A stretch of 64,000 bases of DNA from NCBI RefSeq assembly GCF_001297705.1, contig NZ_LIRF01000009.1, positions 1-64,000 of the forward strand. Direction: 5' to 3'. The notes beneath the pieces were generated by a model. That model saw nothing but the letters and a program-made list of their open reading frames with translations, did not search any database and was not told where the DNA came from. Positions 18,223 to 28,148 of the stretch are shown here, in pieces. This DNA comes from Chryseobacterium sp. ERMR1:04. GTDB lineage: Bacteria > Bacteroidota > Bacteroidia > Flavobacteriales > Weeksellaceae. Made by a program: the position numbers and the translations under genes. Within the stretch, counting starts at the first letter, position 1. The number at the start of each line of letters is the position of its first letter.

Positions 18223-19620
18223 TTAAAAATCAAAATAATTTTTAGCATTATGATAACAAATATCTGAAATTGTTTTACCAATCAGTTCAATATCATCAGG
18301 TAATTCGCCATTTTTCATTTCTTGACCGAAAAGATTACACAACACTCTTCTGAAGTATTCGTGTCTCGGGAAAGAAAGGAAACTTCTGGAATCCGTCAGC
18401 ATTCCAACAAAACAGCTGATCAATCCCATATTGGAAAGAGCATTCATTTGCTTAATCATTCCATCTTTCTGATCTAGAAACCACCATCCTGAACCAAACT
18501 GCACTTTTCCTTTGATACTCCCGTCGTTGAAATTCCCGATCATTGTTGCGAAAATCTCGTTGTCGGCGGGATTTAAATTATATAAAATGGTCTTTGTTAA
18601 TTTATCTTTTCCGTCTAAGGTGTTTAATAATTTAGACAACGTTTCAGCTTGAACGAAGTCACCGATAGAATCCCAACCCGTATCCGGACCTAGAATCCTG
18701 TGCATTCTTTCGTTATTATTTCTCAATGCGCCCAAGTGGAATTGCTGAACCCAACCAAATTTGTGATAAGCTTCGCCTAAGAATAATAAAATCGCTGTTT
18801 TGAATTGATTTACCTGCTTTTCAGCAATCACTTTTCCTGATAATTTATCATTGAAGATTGTGTTGACTTCTGCATCAGTCGCTTCTTCGAAAGAAATATT
18901 GTTTAATCCGTGGTCGCACAATCTGCATCCGTTTTCGTGGAAATATTCAATTCTTTTAATTAAAGCATCACACAAAGTCTGGTAAGAATTAATTTCAATT
19001 CCGGCTGATTCGCCTAGTTTAGAGATATAATCTGCGAAGTTGTGGTTTTCAATTAAAATGGCTTTATCCGGACGGAAAGCCGTACTTACTTTAATATCAA
19101 AATCGCTTTTCGCCAAATCCTGATGGTAATTTAAAATGTCTGTAGGGTCTTCCGTTGTACACAGAGATTCTACATTCATCATTTTTAATAATCCTCTTGT
19201 CGATTTTTCAGGCGTCTGAAGTTGGGAGGTAATATTTTCGTAAATTTCTGATGCATTATCTGCATTTAACAATTCATCAATACCGAAGTAACGCTTCAAT
19301 TCTAAATGTGTCCAATGATACAAAGGATTTCTCAATGTATAAGGAACCGTTTTAGCCCAAGCTTCAAATTTTTCTTTATCTGAAGAATCTCCGGTGATGA
19401 ATTTTTCGTTCACTCCCAGCGTACGCATCGCTCTCCATTTGTAATGGTCGCCTGCAATCCAAACCTTTGAGATATTTTCGAAAATGGTGTCTTCTGCAAT
19501 ATCTTTAGGAATCAAATGATTATGATAATCAATGATAGGTTGTTTTTCTGCATACTTGAAGTATAATTCTTCAGCGTATTTATTTTGTAATAAAAAGTTA
19601 TCTGTAATAAAAGGTTTCAT
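18223..19620 (-). CDS. uxaC: Glucuronate/galacturonate isomerase
   Basis: Cytoplasmic isomerase converting D-galacturonate to D-tagaturonate (and glucuronate to fructuronate), the entry step for saturated pectin monomers. The 465-residue length and layout match the UxaC amidohydrolase-superfamily enzymes: IDYHNHLIPKDIAEDTIF (metal-ligand His pair, about 29-46), WIAGDHYKWRAMRTLGV, CTTEDPTDILNYH, TAFRPDK, QFHLGALRNNNERMH, and the C-terminal MLTDSRSFLSFPRHEYFRRVLC. It lies 18 nt downstream of kduD and is third in the kduI-kduD-uxaC transcript. Confidence 0.95.
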   Translation of the reverse strand: MKPFITDNFLLQNKYAEELYFKYAEKQPIIDYHNHLIPKDIAEDTIFENISKVWIAGDHYKWRAMRTLGVNEKFITGDSSDKEKFEAWAKTVPYTLRNPLYHWTHLELKRYFGIDELLNADNASEIYENITSQLQTPEKSTRGLLKMMNVESLCTTEDPTDILNYHQDLAKSDFDIKVSTAFRPDKAILIENHNFADYISKLGESAGIEINSYQTLCDALIKRIEYFHENGCRLCDHGLNNISFEEATDAEVNTIFNDKLSGKVIAEKQVNQFKTAILLFLGEAYHKFGWVQQFHLGALRNNNERMHRILGPDTGWDSIGDFVQAETLSKLLNTLDGKDKLTKTILYNLNPADNEIFATMIGNFNDGSIKGKVQFGSGWWFLDQKDGMIKQMNALSNMGLISCFVGMLTDSRSFLSFPRHEYFRRVLCNLFGQEMKNGELPDDIELIGKTISDICYHNAKNYFDF

Positions 19621-19638
19621 TCTAGTCTAATTCTGTTG

Positions 19639-20421
19639 TTACTCATTAGCAGGCTTCCCGATGGTTGCCAAAATTCCGCCATCAACGTAAATAATTTGTC
19701 CGTTGATAAATTTGCTTGCGTCGGAAGCCAGGAAAATAGCTGTTCCTGCAAGATCTTCTGGATTTCCCCATCTTCCTTCCGGAGTTCTGTTAATGATAAA
19801 ATCGTTGAAAGGATGTCCATCTACTCTAATTGGTTCTGTCTGAGAAGTCGCAAAATATCCGGGACCGATTCCGTTCACCTGAATATTGTATTTTGCCCAT
19901 TCTGTCGCCAGATTTTTGGTAAGCATTTTCAGTCCGCCTTTTGCAGATGCATACGCCACCACATTATCACGACCCAACTCACTCATCATTGAGCAGATGT
20001 TGATGATCTTTCCGGATTTTCTTTTGATCATGTATTTTCCGATTAATTTCGACATGATAAAAGGTCCTGTAAGATCCACATCAATTACTTTTCTAAAGTC
20101 TTCGACCTCCATCTCAATAGCGGGAACACGTTTGATGATTCCTGCATTGTTGACAAGGATGTCTATTTTTCCATGGGTAGCTTCCATTAAAGCTACTTTC
20201 TGAGCGGCTTCCAATTCGTCCGTTACATCAAAAAGATATCCTGTTGCACTATATCCTTTTCCACGATAATAGTCTAAAGCAGCCTCTAATTTTGATGGCA
20301 TTGTACTTGTAATAGCCAGTTCAGCACCTGCAGCGGCAAGCCCTTCGGCCATTGCCATTCCTAATCCGTGAGTACCGCCAGTTACAACGGCTACTTTACC
20401 GGATAAATCAAATAAATTCAT
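19639..20421 (-). CDS. kduD: 2-dehydro-3-deoxy-D-gluconate 5-dehydrogenase (SDR)
   Basis: NAD(H)-dependent SDR that reduces 2,5-diketo-3-deoxygluconate (DKII) to KDG in unsaturated-uronate catabolism. Length 260. Visible SDR features are VTGGTHGLGMAMAEGLAAAG (cofactor loop, about 13-32), the NNAGI motif (about 91-95), catalytic Ser in NICSMMSELG and the Tyr/Lys pair in VAYASAKGG (YxxxK). The C-terminal IFLASDASKFINGQIIYVDGG is typical of classical SDRs. Its immediate neighbour KduI makes its substrate, which supports KduD over a gluconate 5-dehydrogenase. It follows kduI by 8 nt. Confidence 0.92.
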   Translation of the reverse strand: MNLFDLSGKVAVVTGGTHGLGMAMAEGLAAAGAELAITSTMPSKLEAALDYYRGKGYSATGYLFDVTDELEAAQKVALMEATHGKIDILVNNAGIIKRVPAIEMEVEDFRKVIDVDLTGPFIMSKLIGKYMIKRKSGKIINICSMMSELGRDNVVAYASAKGGLKMLTKNLATEWAKYNIQVNGIGPGYFATSQTEPIRVDGHPFNDFIINRTPEGRWGNPEDLAGTAIFLASDASKFINGQIIYVDGGILATIGKPANE

Positions 20422-20429
20422 TAGAAAAA

Positions 20430-21266
20430 TTACTTTAGTTCGTTAGTTTTGATACCGTCCATATCGCCGTAGTCCATATTTTCTCCGGCCATACCCCAGA
20501 TAAAAGTATAATTAGAAGTTCCGACTCCTGAGTGGATAGACCATTCCGGAGACAGCACAGCTTCGTGGTTTTTCATAAAAATATGACGCGTTTCCTGAGG
20601 CTGTCCTAAGAAATGGCTGATCGCCTGTCCTTCTTCCAAATCAAAATAGAAATAGGCTTCCATTCTTCTGGTGTGGGTATGGGAAGGCATGGTGTTCCAA
20701 ACACTTCCCGGGTGAAGCTCTGTCATTCCCATTTGAAGCTGACATGTTTCTAGAACACTGTTCACAATCAGTTTGTTGATCGTACGCTTGTTGGCATATT
20801 TCTCTTCGCCCAGTTCTACAATTTCGGCTTCGTTCTTCGTGATCTTCTTTGTTGGATAATTATGATGCGCGGGAGCTGAATTGATATAAAAATACGGCTG
20901 TTCATTACCCGCCTTTTCAAAAATTACTTCTTTTACTCCTTTACCAATATATAAAGCTTCTTTATTTCCAAGCTCATATACTTCACCGTCTACCGTTACT
21001 TTTCCGGCACCACCAACGTTGATGATTCCCAACTCTCTCCTGTCAAGGAAATGTTCGGCTTTCAAATCATCTGTCGGCTCCAGTTTCAAAGCTTGTGTTG
21101 AAGGCATGATACCTCCTACAATTAGCCTGTCGTACATAGAATAGACTAGTTTTATCTTATCTTCATTAAATAAATCATTGATTAGAAACTCCCTCCTAAG
21201 ATCTTCAGTGGTATACTTTTTTGCATCTTCAGGATGATGGGCGTAACGAAATTCTGACTGTGTCAT
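20430..21266 (-). CDS. kduI: 5-dehydro-4-deoxy-D-glucuronate isomerase
   Basis: Cupin-fold zinc isomerase converting DKI (4-deoxy-L-threo-5-hexosulose uronate) to DKII. The 278-residue protein is typical length. The zinc ligands are in the block NTMPSHTHTRRMEAYFYFDL (two His and the Glu) and the last His in LSPEWSIHSGVGTSNYTFIWGMAGEN; MSTQxxL-like recognition is seen in GGIMPSTQALKLEPTDDL. It is the first gene of kduI-kduD-uxaC. About 57 nt upstream of its start lies GTAATCGATTGC (21323-21334), a near-perfect copy of the putative LacI operator, so it is likely repressed until pectin breakdown products appear. Confidence 0.96.
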   Translation of the reverse strand: MTQSEFRYAHHPEDAKKYTTEDLRREFLINDLFNEDKIKLVYSMYDRLIVGGIMPSTQALKLEPTDDLKAEHFLDRRELGIINVGGAGKVTVDGEVYELGNKEALYIGKGVKEVIFEKAGNEQPYFYINSAPAHHNYPTKKITKNEAEIVELGEEKYANKRTINKLIVNSVLETCQLQMGMTELHPGSVWNTMPSHTHTRRMEAYFYFDLEEGQAISHFLGQPQETRHIFMKNHEAVLSPEWSIHSGVGTSNYTFIWGMAGENMDYGDMDGIKTNELK

Positions 21267-21322
21267 ACTACTTGATTTTTATACTTTTATTTTATGGTTT
21301 TCTCAAACCTTTTCAACTTTGC

Positions 21323-21334
21323 GTAATCGATTGC
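21323..21334 (-). promoter_or_regulatory. LacI-type operator before kduI
   Basis: GTAATCGATTGC, one mismatch from the perfect palindrome GCAATCGATTGC found before the sugar porter and susC. It lies 57 nt upstream of the kduI start codon. Confidence 0.65.
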
Positions 21335-22006
21335 ATTAATTACACTAAAATATGATAGAATTACTGTTGGGATAAATATATAATTATTCTTTAATTAGTT
21401 AACAAAAAATTAATTTTAATTTTTAAATCGCTGAAAAACAGATTGATAATTTTAAAATATGAAAATAAATGGAGCAGTTTTAATGAAATACGCTCCCTAT
21501 TTTTTAACCGAAAGTGAATCCCAAGTCTTGATTTTAAATAAAATCATGCCAAAACAAAACAGTAAAACACGAGTTGTAAAATCCCTAACAATAATCTTGT
21601 TTACCTATATATATGATGCGTATTAAGTTTAATCATTAACATTAAAGAAAATAAGTTAAAAATATTAACCCGGAAAGATGACAAAAATCAGTAAAACCGT
21701 TAAAATTTTGTTCTTGAGCCCTTGATTTGGGAATTTTTAAGACAAAAAAACAGTCAATTTTTAAGGATTTTTTAAGTTTTAAATTTTAAACAGGAAAATT
21801 TATCATGAATTTTAAAATTATTTTAGCAATAGCTAACAAATCAATAAGTAATTAATTATCAATAAATTAAAGAACATAGATAATCAAATGTTTTTTAAAA
21901 CTTAACAACTTAAACAATCAAATTAATGAATAAATAATATTTTTTTCTTTGTGTATTGAAAAATAATATTAGTTTAGGAGCCAAGATATTTTTTACGAAA
22001 AATTAC
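21335..22006. other. Divergent kduI/susC intergenic region
   Basis: Very AT-rich regulatory region without genes; the two operators mark its ends. No dispersed repeat is seen here, unlike most other gaps in this locus, consistent with selection on a promoter region. Confidence 0.45.
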
Positions 22007-22018
22007 GCAATCGATTGC
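22007..22018 (+). promoter_or_regulatory. LacI-type operator before susC
   Basis: Perfect 12-bp palindrome GCAATCGATTGC, identical to that before the sugar porter. It overlaps the front of GCACTTTG (22017-22024), a partial -7 element, so bound repressor would block RNA polymerase. The leader to the susC start is about 120 nt. Confidence 0.7.
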
Positions 22019-22145
22019 ACTTTGAATAAAGCGTGAAATTTTTAAAATATTAACCACTAGAAAGAATAGAATACTTACTGAATCCAAAAAAACAAAGATT
22101 GAAAAAAAGCTTTCAACCAAGAATTAAAACTATAAGGATACAATA

Positions 22146-25100
22146 ATGGATAAAAGAGTACAATCAGTAAAGTGGTTATATTTAACGGTCTTTCTAATTC
22201 CTGTCCTTGCAATGGCTCAAGAAAAAGATAAGAACAAAGAAAAAGAAACTAAGATCGACGAAGTGGTTTTAGTAGGATATTCTAAGGTTTCTAAAAAAGA
22301 CGTTACAAACGCAGTAGGCTCAGTAAAAGCTGAAGATATGAAAGATATGCCTGTGAATAGTGCAGCAGAGGCCATCCAGGGAAGAGTGGCCGGTGTACAG
22401 ATCACTGCCAGTGAAGGATCACCAGGAGCTGAAGTAGAAATCAAAGTAAGAGGGGGAACTTCCATTACCCAAAGTAATGCGCCTTTATATATCGTAGACG
22501 GAATCCAGATGGATAACGCATTATCAGTTTTATCTCCAAAAGAAATTGAGTCTATTGAAGTCTTAAAAGATGCCGCTTCTACTTCTATCTATGGAGCAAG
22601 AGGTGCCAATGGGGTTATTATAATTACCACAAAAGGAGGACGCAAGAAAGCAGCAACATCTATTAATTACAACGGATATACCGGAGTAAGAAAAATCATG
22701 AATACGCTTCCGGTTTTAAGTCCTCTTGAATTTGTGAACTATCAGTACGAACTTTACTACAAAGCCGATCTTCAGAGTGATAAAGATATCTTTGTAGCAA
22801 GATACGGTGACCCTGCCCTTATCAATGAAAATTATGGTAACATTAAGAAAAGGGATTGGCAAAAAGAACTTTTTGGAAAAGAAGCTTTCAATTTCACACA
22901 CAACGTAAGCATTACAGGAGGCTCTGATAAGTCTTCATTTTCATTGACTTTAAACCATGTGGAAGAAGATGGGATCATGATTGGTTCAGGATTCAAAAGA
23001 AGCATGGCCAACTTTAAGTATGACTTTGATGTCAGTAAAAAATTAAAGATGGGGATTAATGCAAGATATGGAAGACAAGTGATTACCGGAGCGGGAACTT
23101 CTGCATCTGGTTCACAAGGAACCAATAGATTAAGAAACGCAGTAAGATACCAACCTTTTGAAGGAGGAAGTAATGTTCCTGTTGATGATTTTGATCCAGA
23201 TTACGCAACAAACACCAACTTGGTTAACCCTCTTCTACTAAACAACAATGAAGTAAGGGATAATAAAACCAATGATTTATTATTAAATGCTTATTTAAAT
23301 TATAACATTACCAAAGATCTTACCTTTAGATCTGTAATCGGTTATGTACAAAAAGACAATGCTGTCAACCAATTTTGGGGAGCAATCACCAGTGATGCAA
23401 GAGCCAACAACAACCAGCCAATTGTACAATTAACAAGATCACAGACAAGAAGAATCACCAATACCAATACCTTAAATTATACCAAAAAATTTGGAAGACA
23501 TAAACTCGATCTATTATTAGGAGAAGAAACTGTGCAAACAGACGGAGAGTCTTCAAGCACTTATGTAAAATGGTTACCGGTTTCTATTAAACCTGAGGAA
23601 GCATTTGCAAGTATCCAATCCGCAATTCCTCCAGCAGGAATGATTCAGGATGCTCCTAGAACTGCAGCGCTTCCACCAGACAGACTTGCCTCATTCTTTG
23701 CAAGAGCCAACTATATTTTTGATAATAAATATATCGCCACACTATCTGTAAGAAAAGATGGAACCAATGTTTTCGCACAAGGAAACAGATGGGGAACCTT
23801 CCCTGCTGTTTCATTAGCCTGGAAACTGAAGCAAGAAAATTTCCTGAAAGATAAAGAATGGCTGGAAGAGCTTAAACTACGTTTTGGATATGGGTTAGCT
23901 GGAAACAACAGAATTCCCGCTTACTTATATGATACATTCTTCACCACGTCTACCGATTACGGATATACTTTCGGAAGCGGTGTAACTCCAGGAGCTACAA
24001 CGGGAAATATTATGAAAAACCCGAACGTAACATGGGAAGCTACTGTATCTAAAAACCTAGGTATTGATTTCGGATTCTTTAATGGAAGATTGTATGGTAG
24101 CATAGACGGATATATTACAGATACAAAGGATCTTTTGGTTTTAGCTAAAATCCCTCAAACTTCTGGGTATGAATATCAATATCAAAACTCTGGGAAAACT
24201 CAGAACAAAGGGCTTGAATTTACTTTAGGAGGACTTATCATAAACAAAGAAAACTTTACCTGGAAAGCAGATTTCAACATCTCTGCCAACAGAAATATGA
24301 TCAAAAGTTTAGGAGGTTCCAATGCTTCTGCAAGCAGTAATTATTACCTTGCCGCTTCAGGATGGGTAAACAGTTTATATGATTTCGTTGTAAAAGTTGG
24401 AAACCCTATCGGAACCTATTATGGATATGTAACGGAAGGAAGATATGAGGTAAGTGACTTTAATTATAACCCAACTACTCAAGCTTACACTTTAAAAGAT
24501 GGAATTCCAAATGCGAGTGCTATTACTTTAGGTTCAAAAGCTATTCAGCCCGGAGATCTAAAGCTAAAAGATGTAAACGGAGACGGAAAAATCACCGTTG
24601 AAGATCAAACTGAATTAGGAAGCGCTCAGCCAAAATTCTTCGGAGGATTTAGCCAGACTTTCCGTTATAAGAGTTGGGATATGAGCTTATTCTTTAATTT
24701 CTCGGTAGGGAATAAAGTATATAACGCCAATAAAGTAGAATTTACCACCCAATACCAATACAGAGATAACAACATGTTGGGAGAAGTTGCCGACAGATGG
24801 AAATCTTTTGGACCTGACGGAGTGAGAGTAACCGACCCAACCGCATTAGCAGCATTAAATGCCAATACAACCATGTGGACACCACCAAGCGGAAACTACA
24901 TCTTACATTCTTATGCTATTGAAGACGGTTCTTTCTTACGACTCAACAATCTAACAATTGGGTATACCCTTCCAAAAGGTGCTTTAGAAAGTGCTTTCGT
25001 TAAAAACTTAAGAATATACGCTACCGTGAACAATGTGTTTACAATCACAAAATATTCAGGATATGATCCTGAGGCAAGTACAAGAAGAAATCCTCTTACT

Positions 25101-25169
25101 CCGGGTGTAGATTACGCTGCTTATCCTCGTAGTAGGTTTATTTTAACAGGAATTGACATTACCTTTTAA
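22146..25169 (+). CDS. SusC-like TonB-dependent outer-membrane receptor
   Basis: Outer-membrane transporter for pectin oligosaccharides, forming a complex with the SusD-like lipoprotein that follows by 11 nt. The 1,007-residue protein has a signal peptide (WLYLTVFLIPVLAMAQ). The usual N-terminal carboxypeptidase-regulatory-like domain is absent; instead a TonB box-like stretch TKIDEVVLVGYSKVSKKDVTNAVGSV leads directly into the plug (EAIQGRVAGVQITASEGSPGAEVEIKVRGGTSI, YIVDGIQMDN, VLKDAASTSIYGARGANGVIIITTKGG, to about residue 170). The barrel ends with the typical YPRSRFILTGIDITF. Expression is likely governed by the operator at 22007-22018. Substrate specificity is inferred from the surrounding pectinases. 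Confidence 0.95.
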   Translation: MDKRVQSVKWLYLTVFLIPVLAMAQEKDKNKEKETKIDEVVLVGYSKVSKKDVTNAVGSVKAEDMKDMPVNSAAEAIQGRVAGVQITASEGSPGAEVEIKVRGGTSITQSNAPLYIVDGIQMDNALSVLSPKEIESIEVLKDAASTSIYGARGANGVIIITTKGGRKKAATSINYNGYTGVRKIMNTLPVLSPLEFVNYQYELYYKADLQSDKDIFVARYGDPALINENYGNIKKRDWQKELFGKEAFNFTHNVSITGGSDKSSFSLTLNHVEEDGIMIGSGFKRSMANFKYDFDVSKKLKMGINARYGRQVITGAGTSASGSQGTNRLRNAVRYQPFEGGSNVPVDDFDPDYATNTNLVNPLLLNNNEVRDNKTNDLLLNAYLNYNITKDLTFRSVIGYVQKDNAVNQFWGAITSDARANNNQPIVQLTRSQTRRITNTNTLNYTKKFGRHKLDLLLGEETVQTDGESSSTYVKWLPVSIKPEEAFASIQSAIPPAGMIQDAPRTAALPPDRLASFFARANYIFDNKYIATLSVRKDGTNVFAQGNRWGTFPAVSLAWKLKQENFLKDKEWLEELKLRFGYGLAGNNRIPAYLYDTFFTTSTDYGYTFGSGVTPGATTGNIMKNPNVTWEATVSKNLGIDFGFFNGRLYGSIDGYITDTKDLLVLAKIPQTSGYEYQYQNSGKTQNKGLEFTLGGLIINKENFTWKADFNISANRNMIKSLGGSNASASSNYYLAASGWVNSLYDFVVKVGNPIGTYYGYVTEGRYEVSDFNYNPTTQAYTLKDGIPNASAITLGSKAIQPGDLKLKDVNGDGKITVEDQTELGSAQPKFFGGFSQTFRYKSWDMSLFFNFSVGNKVYNANKVEFTTQYQYRDNNMLGEVADRWKSFGPDGVRVTDPTALAALNANTTMWTPPSGNYILHSYAIEDGSFLRLNNLTIGYTLPKGALESAFVKNLRIYATVNNVFTITKYSGYDPEASTRRNPLTPGVDYAAYPRSRFILTGIDITF

Positions 25170-25180
25170 TTGAAATAGAA

Positions 25181-26995
25181 ATGAAAAAAACAATCATAAT
25201 TTTAAGCTGCATCGTTTCTTCCATTACATTTAATTCATGTGATAGCTTTTTAGACGCGGAAAACCTTTCAAGCGTATCTGAAGCGCAGCAATTTGACAGC
25301 ACACCAGATGCATTTACCGCATTAGTTGGGGTATATAGCCAATTGGCCGGTGATGACGGATACGGACAAAGATTAGCTTTAATTTATCCTCATTCCAGTG
25401 ACGATTTCAGAACTTCCGGAGACTATAACTGTAATGACAGAAGAGGAATTGCAACCTTCGGATCATGTTCTACCAACTCAGAACTAAACAAACCGTTTCT
25501 AAAATTATATTCAGGAATTGAAAGAGCAAATCTTTGTATTAAAAACATTCCCCTTTCTCCGGTATATAAAACAGGATCTGATGCCGATAAAAAATTAATG
25601 GATCGCTACCTTGGTGAAGCATTAACATTAAGAGCTCAATTCTACTATGAATTGATCAGAAACTGGGGCGATGTTCCTTTTCAGGATAAACCATCGGCAG
25701 ATATGGAAACCATTTATCTGGCTAAAACAGACAGAGACGTTATCTATGACAGATTGATTGATGATCTTGCCACCGCAGGAAATTTAGTGCCATGGAGATC
25801 AGAAGGAAACACGCCTTCAGCAAGAATTTCTAAGGGAGCTGTAAAAGGGCTTAGAGCAAGAATAGCATTGGCAAGAGCAGGATACTCTTTAAGAAGAAGT
25901 CCACAACTGATGGCCCAAGGATCTAACCCTCAGAAATACTATCAGATCGCCCTTGATGAATGTAAAGAAATCATGAATCATGCTTCAGAGCATAGTTTAA
26001 ACCCAAGTTATCAGGCCGTTTTCAAAGCTTTGCATACGAATGCGCAAGATGCTACTAATGAAGTTATTTTTGCAGTAGGAGCTTTTGGTGGTAACGCAAG
26101 AACAGACAGTAAAATTGGATATTACAACGGGCTTAAACATGATGATAATTCCTCTTGGAAAGGTGGCGGCGGTGTGAATGCACTTCCAACATACTTCTAC
26201 GAATTCAGCAAATATGATCTGAGAAGAGACATGAATGTGGGTGTTTTTAAAGTGAATAACACCAATCAGGCAGAATTGGTATCGGCTATTACCTTTACAG
26301 ATTCGAAATTCAGAAAATCATGGACAACCGTTACCGGACCTTCTCAAAACCTTGCGATCGACTGGCCTTTAATTCGTTTTTCAGATGTATTGTTAATGTT
26401 TGCAGAAGCAGATAATGAAATTCATGGAGCCCCTTCACAAGATGCAATCAATGCAGTGAAATTAGTAAGAAATAGAGCTTATACAGGAAACCTGGGACAA
26501 GTGGGAACAATTCCTACCGATAAAGTTGGATTCTTCAATTTTGTTGCTCAGGAAAGATTATTGGAATTAGGTGGTGAGGGAATCAGAAAATATGACCTTA
26601 TCCGTTGGAATTTATTAGATGCGAAGATTACAGAAACAAGACAGAAACTGACCGCTTTTGCTAATGGAACAGGTCAATACGCAAACGTTCCTTTAAATCT
26701 TTACTTTAAAAAGTCGGTCTACGATCCTACGAAAACAGCGCAGCAAAATATCACTGATATTGATATTTTCACGACACTTACAGATAAATCTCAGGTATTT
26801 TATACGCCTTCCCAAGACGCAACACCTTCAGGGTATACAAAGATTGCCTGGAGAGCAGCAGTTTTACCAACTTATGTGAGTGATCCGGTAAAAGGTTTTG
26901 CACAATATTTCCAACCTAATAAAAGAGAATTATTACCTATTTATAGCGATATAATCCAGTCTAACTACAATCTTACCCAAGATTACGGTTACTAG
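25181..26995 (+). CDS. SusD/RagB family glycan-binding outer-membrane lipoprotein
   Basis: Surface lipoprotein that caps the SusC-like transporter and captures oligosaccharides. Length 604. A lipoprotein signal peptide ends at the lipobox-like TFNSCDS (Cys about 20). Family traits include an N-terminal region with LDAENLS, the TPR-like helices (YLGEALTLRAQFYYELIRNWGDVPF, DRDVIYDRLIDDLATA, SKGAVKGLRARIALARAGYSLR), and the C-terminal WPLIRFSDVLLMFAEADNEIHG and ERLLELGGEGIRKYDLIRWN motifs. It ends with a hairpin terminator at 27029-27065, so the enzyme genes behind it probably depend on read-through or their own promoters. Confidence 0.95.
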   Translation: MKKTIIILSCIVSSITFNSCDSFLDAENLSSVSEAQQFDSTPDAFTALVGVYSQLAGDDGYGQRLALIYPHSSDDFRTSGDYNCNDRRGIATFGSCSTNSELNKPFLKLYSGIERANLCIKNIPLSPVYKTGSDADKKLMDRYLGEALTLRAQFYYELIRNWGDVPFQDKPSADMETIYLAKTDRDVIYDRLIDDLATAGNLVPWRSEGNTPSARISKGAVKGLRARIALARAGYSLRRSPQLMAQGSNPQKYYQIALDECKEIMNHASEHSLNPSYQAVFKALHTNAQDATNEVIFAVGAFGGNARTDSKIGYYNGLKHDDNSSWKGGGGVNALPTYFYEFSKYDLRRDMNVGVFKVNNTNQAELVSAITFTDSKFRKSWTTVTGPSQNLAIDWPLIRFSDVLLMFAEADNEIHGAPSQDAINAVKLVRNRAYTGNLGQVGTIPTDKVGFFNFVAQERLLELGGEGIRKYDLIRWNLLDAKITETRQKLTAFANGTGQYANVPLNLYFKKSVYDPTKTAQQNITDIDIFTTLTDKSQVFYTPSQDATPSGYTKIAWRAAVLPTYVSDPVKGFAQYFQPNKRELLPIYSDIIQSNYNLTQDYGY

Positions 26996-27028
26996 GAATA
27001 TAAAAATACATTCATATTTAGTTTAAAT

Positions 27029-27065
27029 ACAGACTTACTCTGTCACAGGAGATAAGTCTGTATTT
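27029..27065 (+). terminator. Terminator after susD
   Basis: Perfect 9-bp stem ACAGACTTA/TAAGTCTGT with a 15-nt loop followed by ATTTT, 33 nt after the susD stop codon. It may attenuate rather than abolish transcription into the pectinase genes. Confidence 0.65.
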
Positions 27066-27089
27066 TAAAAAAATCCAAAATTAAATTCA

Positions 27090-28112
27090 ATGAAAGATTC
27101 CTCTTTTCATAAAAATTTCATTCTGTTTTCTGTTTTTGCTGTAGTACTTTTAAGCCTCCTTTCTTTCAAAGCTCATGATAAAACAATCGTAGTTTCGAAA
27201 GACGGAAAAGGCAACTTCACCACCATACAGCAAGCCATTGACGCAGTTGAAAACGAAACCTCTAGCAGAACAAAAATTTTAATAAAAGCCGGAGTTTACA
27301 AAGAAAAGATCATCATTCCCGAAACAAAAGGAGTGATTCTAATGGAAGGTGAAAATCCTGAAAACACCATCATCACGTACGATGATTTTGCTTCAAAAAA
27401 GAACCCAAAAGGAAAAGAGATAGGAACAACCAATTCATCTACGATTTTTATTTATTCAAATGATTTTACAGCGAAAAATATTTCATTTGAAAACAGCTCA
27501 GGAAGAGTGGGGCAAGCTGTTGCAGTTTTGACTTCAGGTGACAGAATTGCTTTTGAAAATTGCAGATTCTTAGGAAACCAAGATACTTTATATTTAAAAG
27601 GAGTACAGGATCTAGCAGACAAAACAAAGCCTTCAAGAAATTATTTTAAAAACTGTTACATCGAAGGAACCACTGATTATATTTTCGGAGCCGGAACAGC
27701 CATTTTTGAAAACTGCACCATTTATTCCAAAGAAGGCGCAAGCTATGTGACTGCCGCTTCTACTCCACAGGAAAATGCATTTGGATTTGTTTTTATTCAA
27801 TCTAAAATTATCGGAAATGCTAAAGAAAACTCTGTGTATTTGGGAAGACCTTGGAGACCTTTTGCAAAAACTGTTTACATTAATTGTGAAATCAATTCAA
27901 CCATAAAACCTGAAGGATGGCATAATTGGAGCAAACCCGATGCAGAAAAGACAACATTCTATGCTGAATCAAATTCAAAAGGAACAGGAGGAAATATTTC
28001 TAAAAGAGTTTCGTGGTCACATCAATTAACCAAAGAAGAAAGAAAAAAATATTCTACAGAAAATATTCTCAAAGGAAACGATAACTGGAACCCTAAAAAG
28101 AGTTTCAACTAA
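27090..28112 (+). CDS. Pectin methylesterase, CE8 family (first copy)
   Basis: Exported enzyme that removes methyl esters from homogalacturonan, preparing it for lyases and polygalacturonase. The 340-residue right-handed beta-helix protein starts with a signal-anchor-like hydrophobic stretch (FILFSVFAVVLLSLLSF). CE8 landmarks are AGVYKEKIIIPETK, GQAVAVLTSGDRIAFENCRFLGNQDTLY (catalytic Asp region), NCYIEGTTDYIFGAGTAIFENC (second Asp) and YLGRPWRPFAKTVY (the Arg and Trp of the active site). A second CE8 gene at 37863-38825 shares all motifs; the two are diverged paralogues. Confidence 0.94.
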   Translation: MKDSSFHKNFILFSVFAVVLLSLLSFKAHDKTIVVSKDGKGNFTTIQQAIDAVENETSSRTKILIKAGVYKEKIIIPETKGVILMEGENPENTIITYDDFASKKNPKGKEIGTTNSSTIFIYSNDFTAKNISFENSSGRVGQAVAVLTSGDRIAFENCRFLGNQDTLYLKGVQDLADKTKPSRNYFKNCYIEGTTDYIFGAGTAIFENCTIYSKEGASYVTAASTPQENAFGFVFIQSKIIGNAKENSVYLGRPWRPFAKTVYINCEINSTIKPEGWHNWSKPDAEKTTFYAESNSKGTGGNISKRVSWSHQLTKEERKKYSTENILKGNDNWNPKKSFN

Positions 28113-28148
28113 TTTCAGTCCAATACTCAATACCAAAGATTTTCAATC

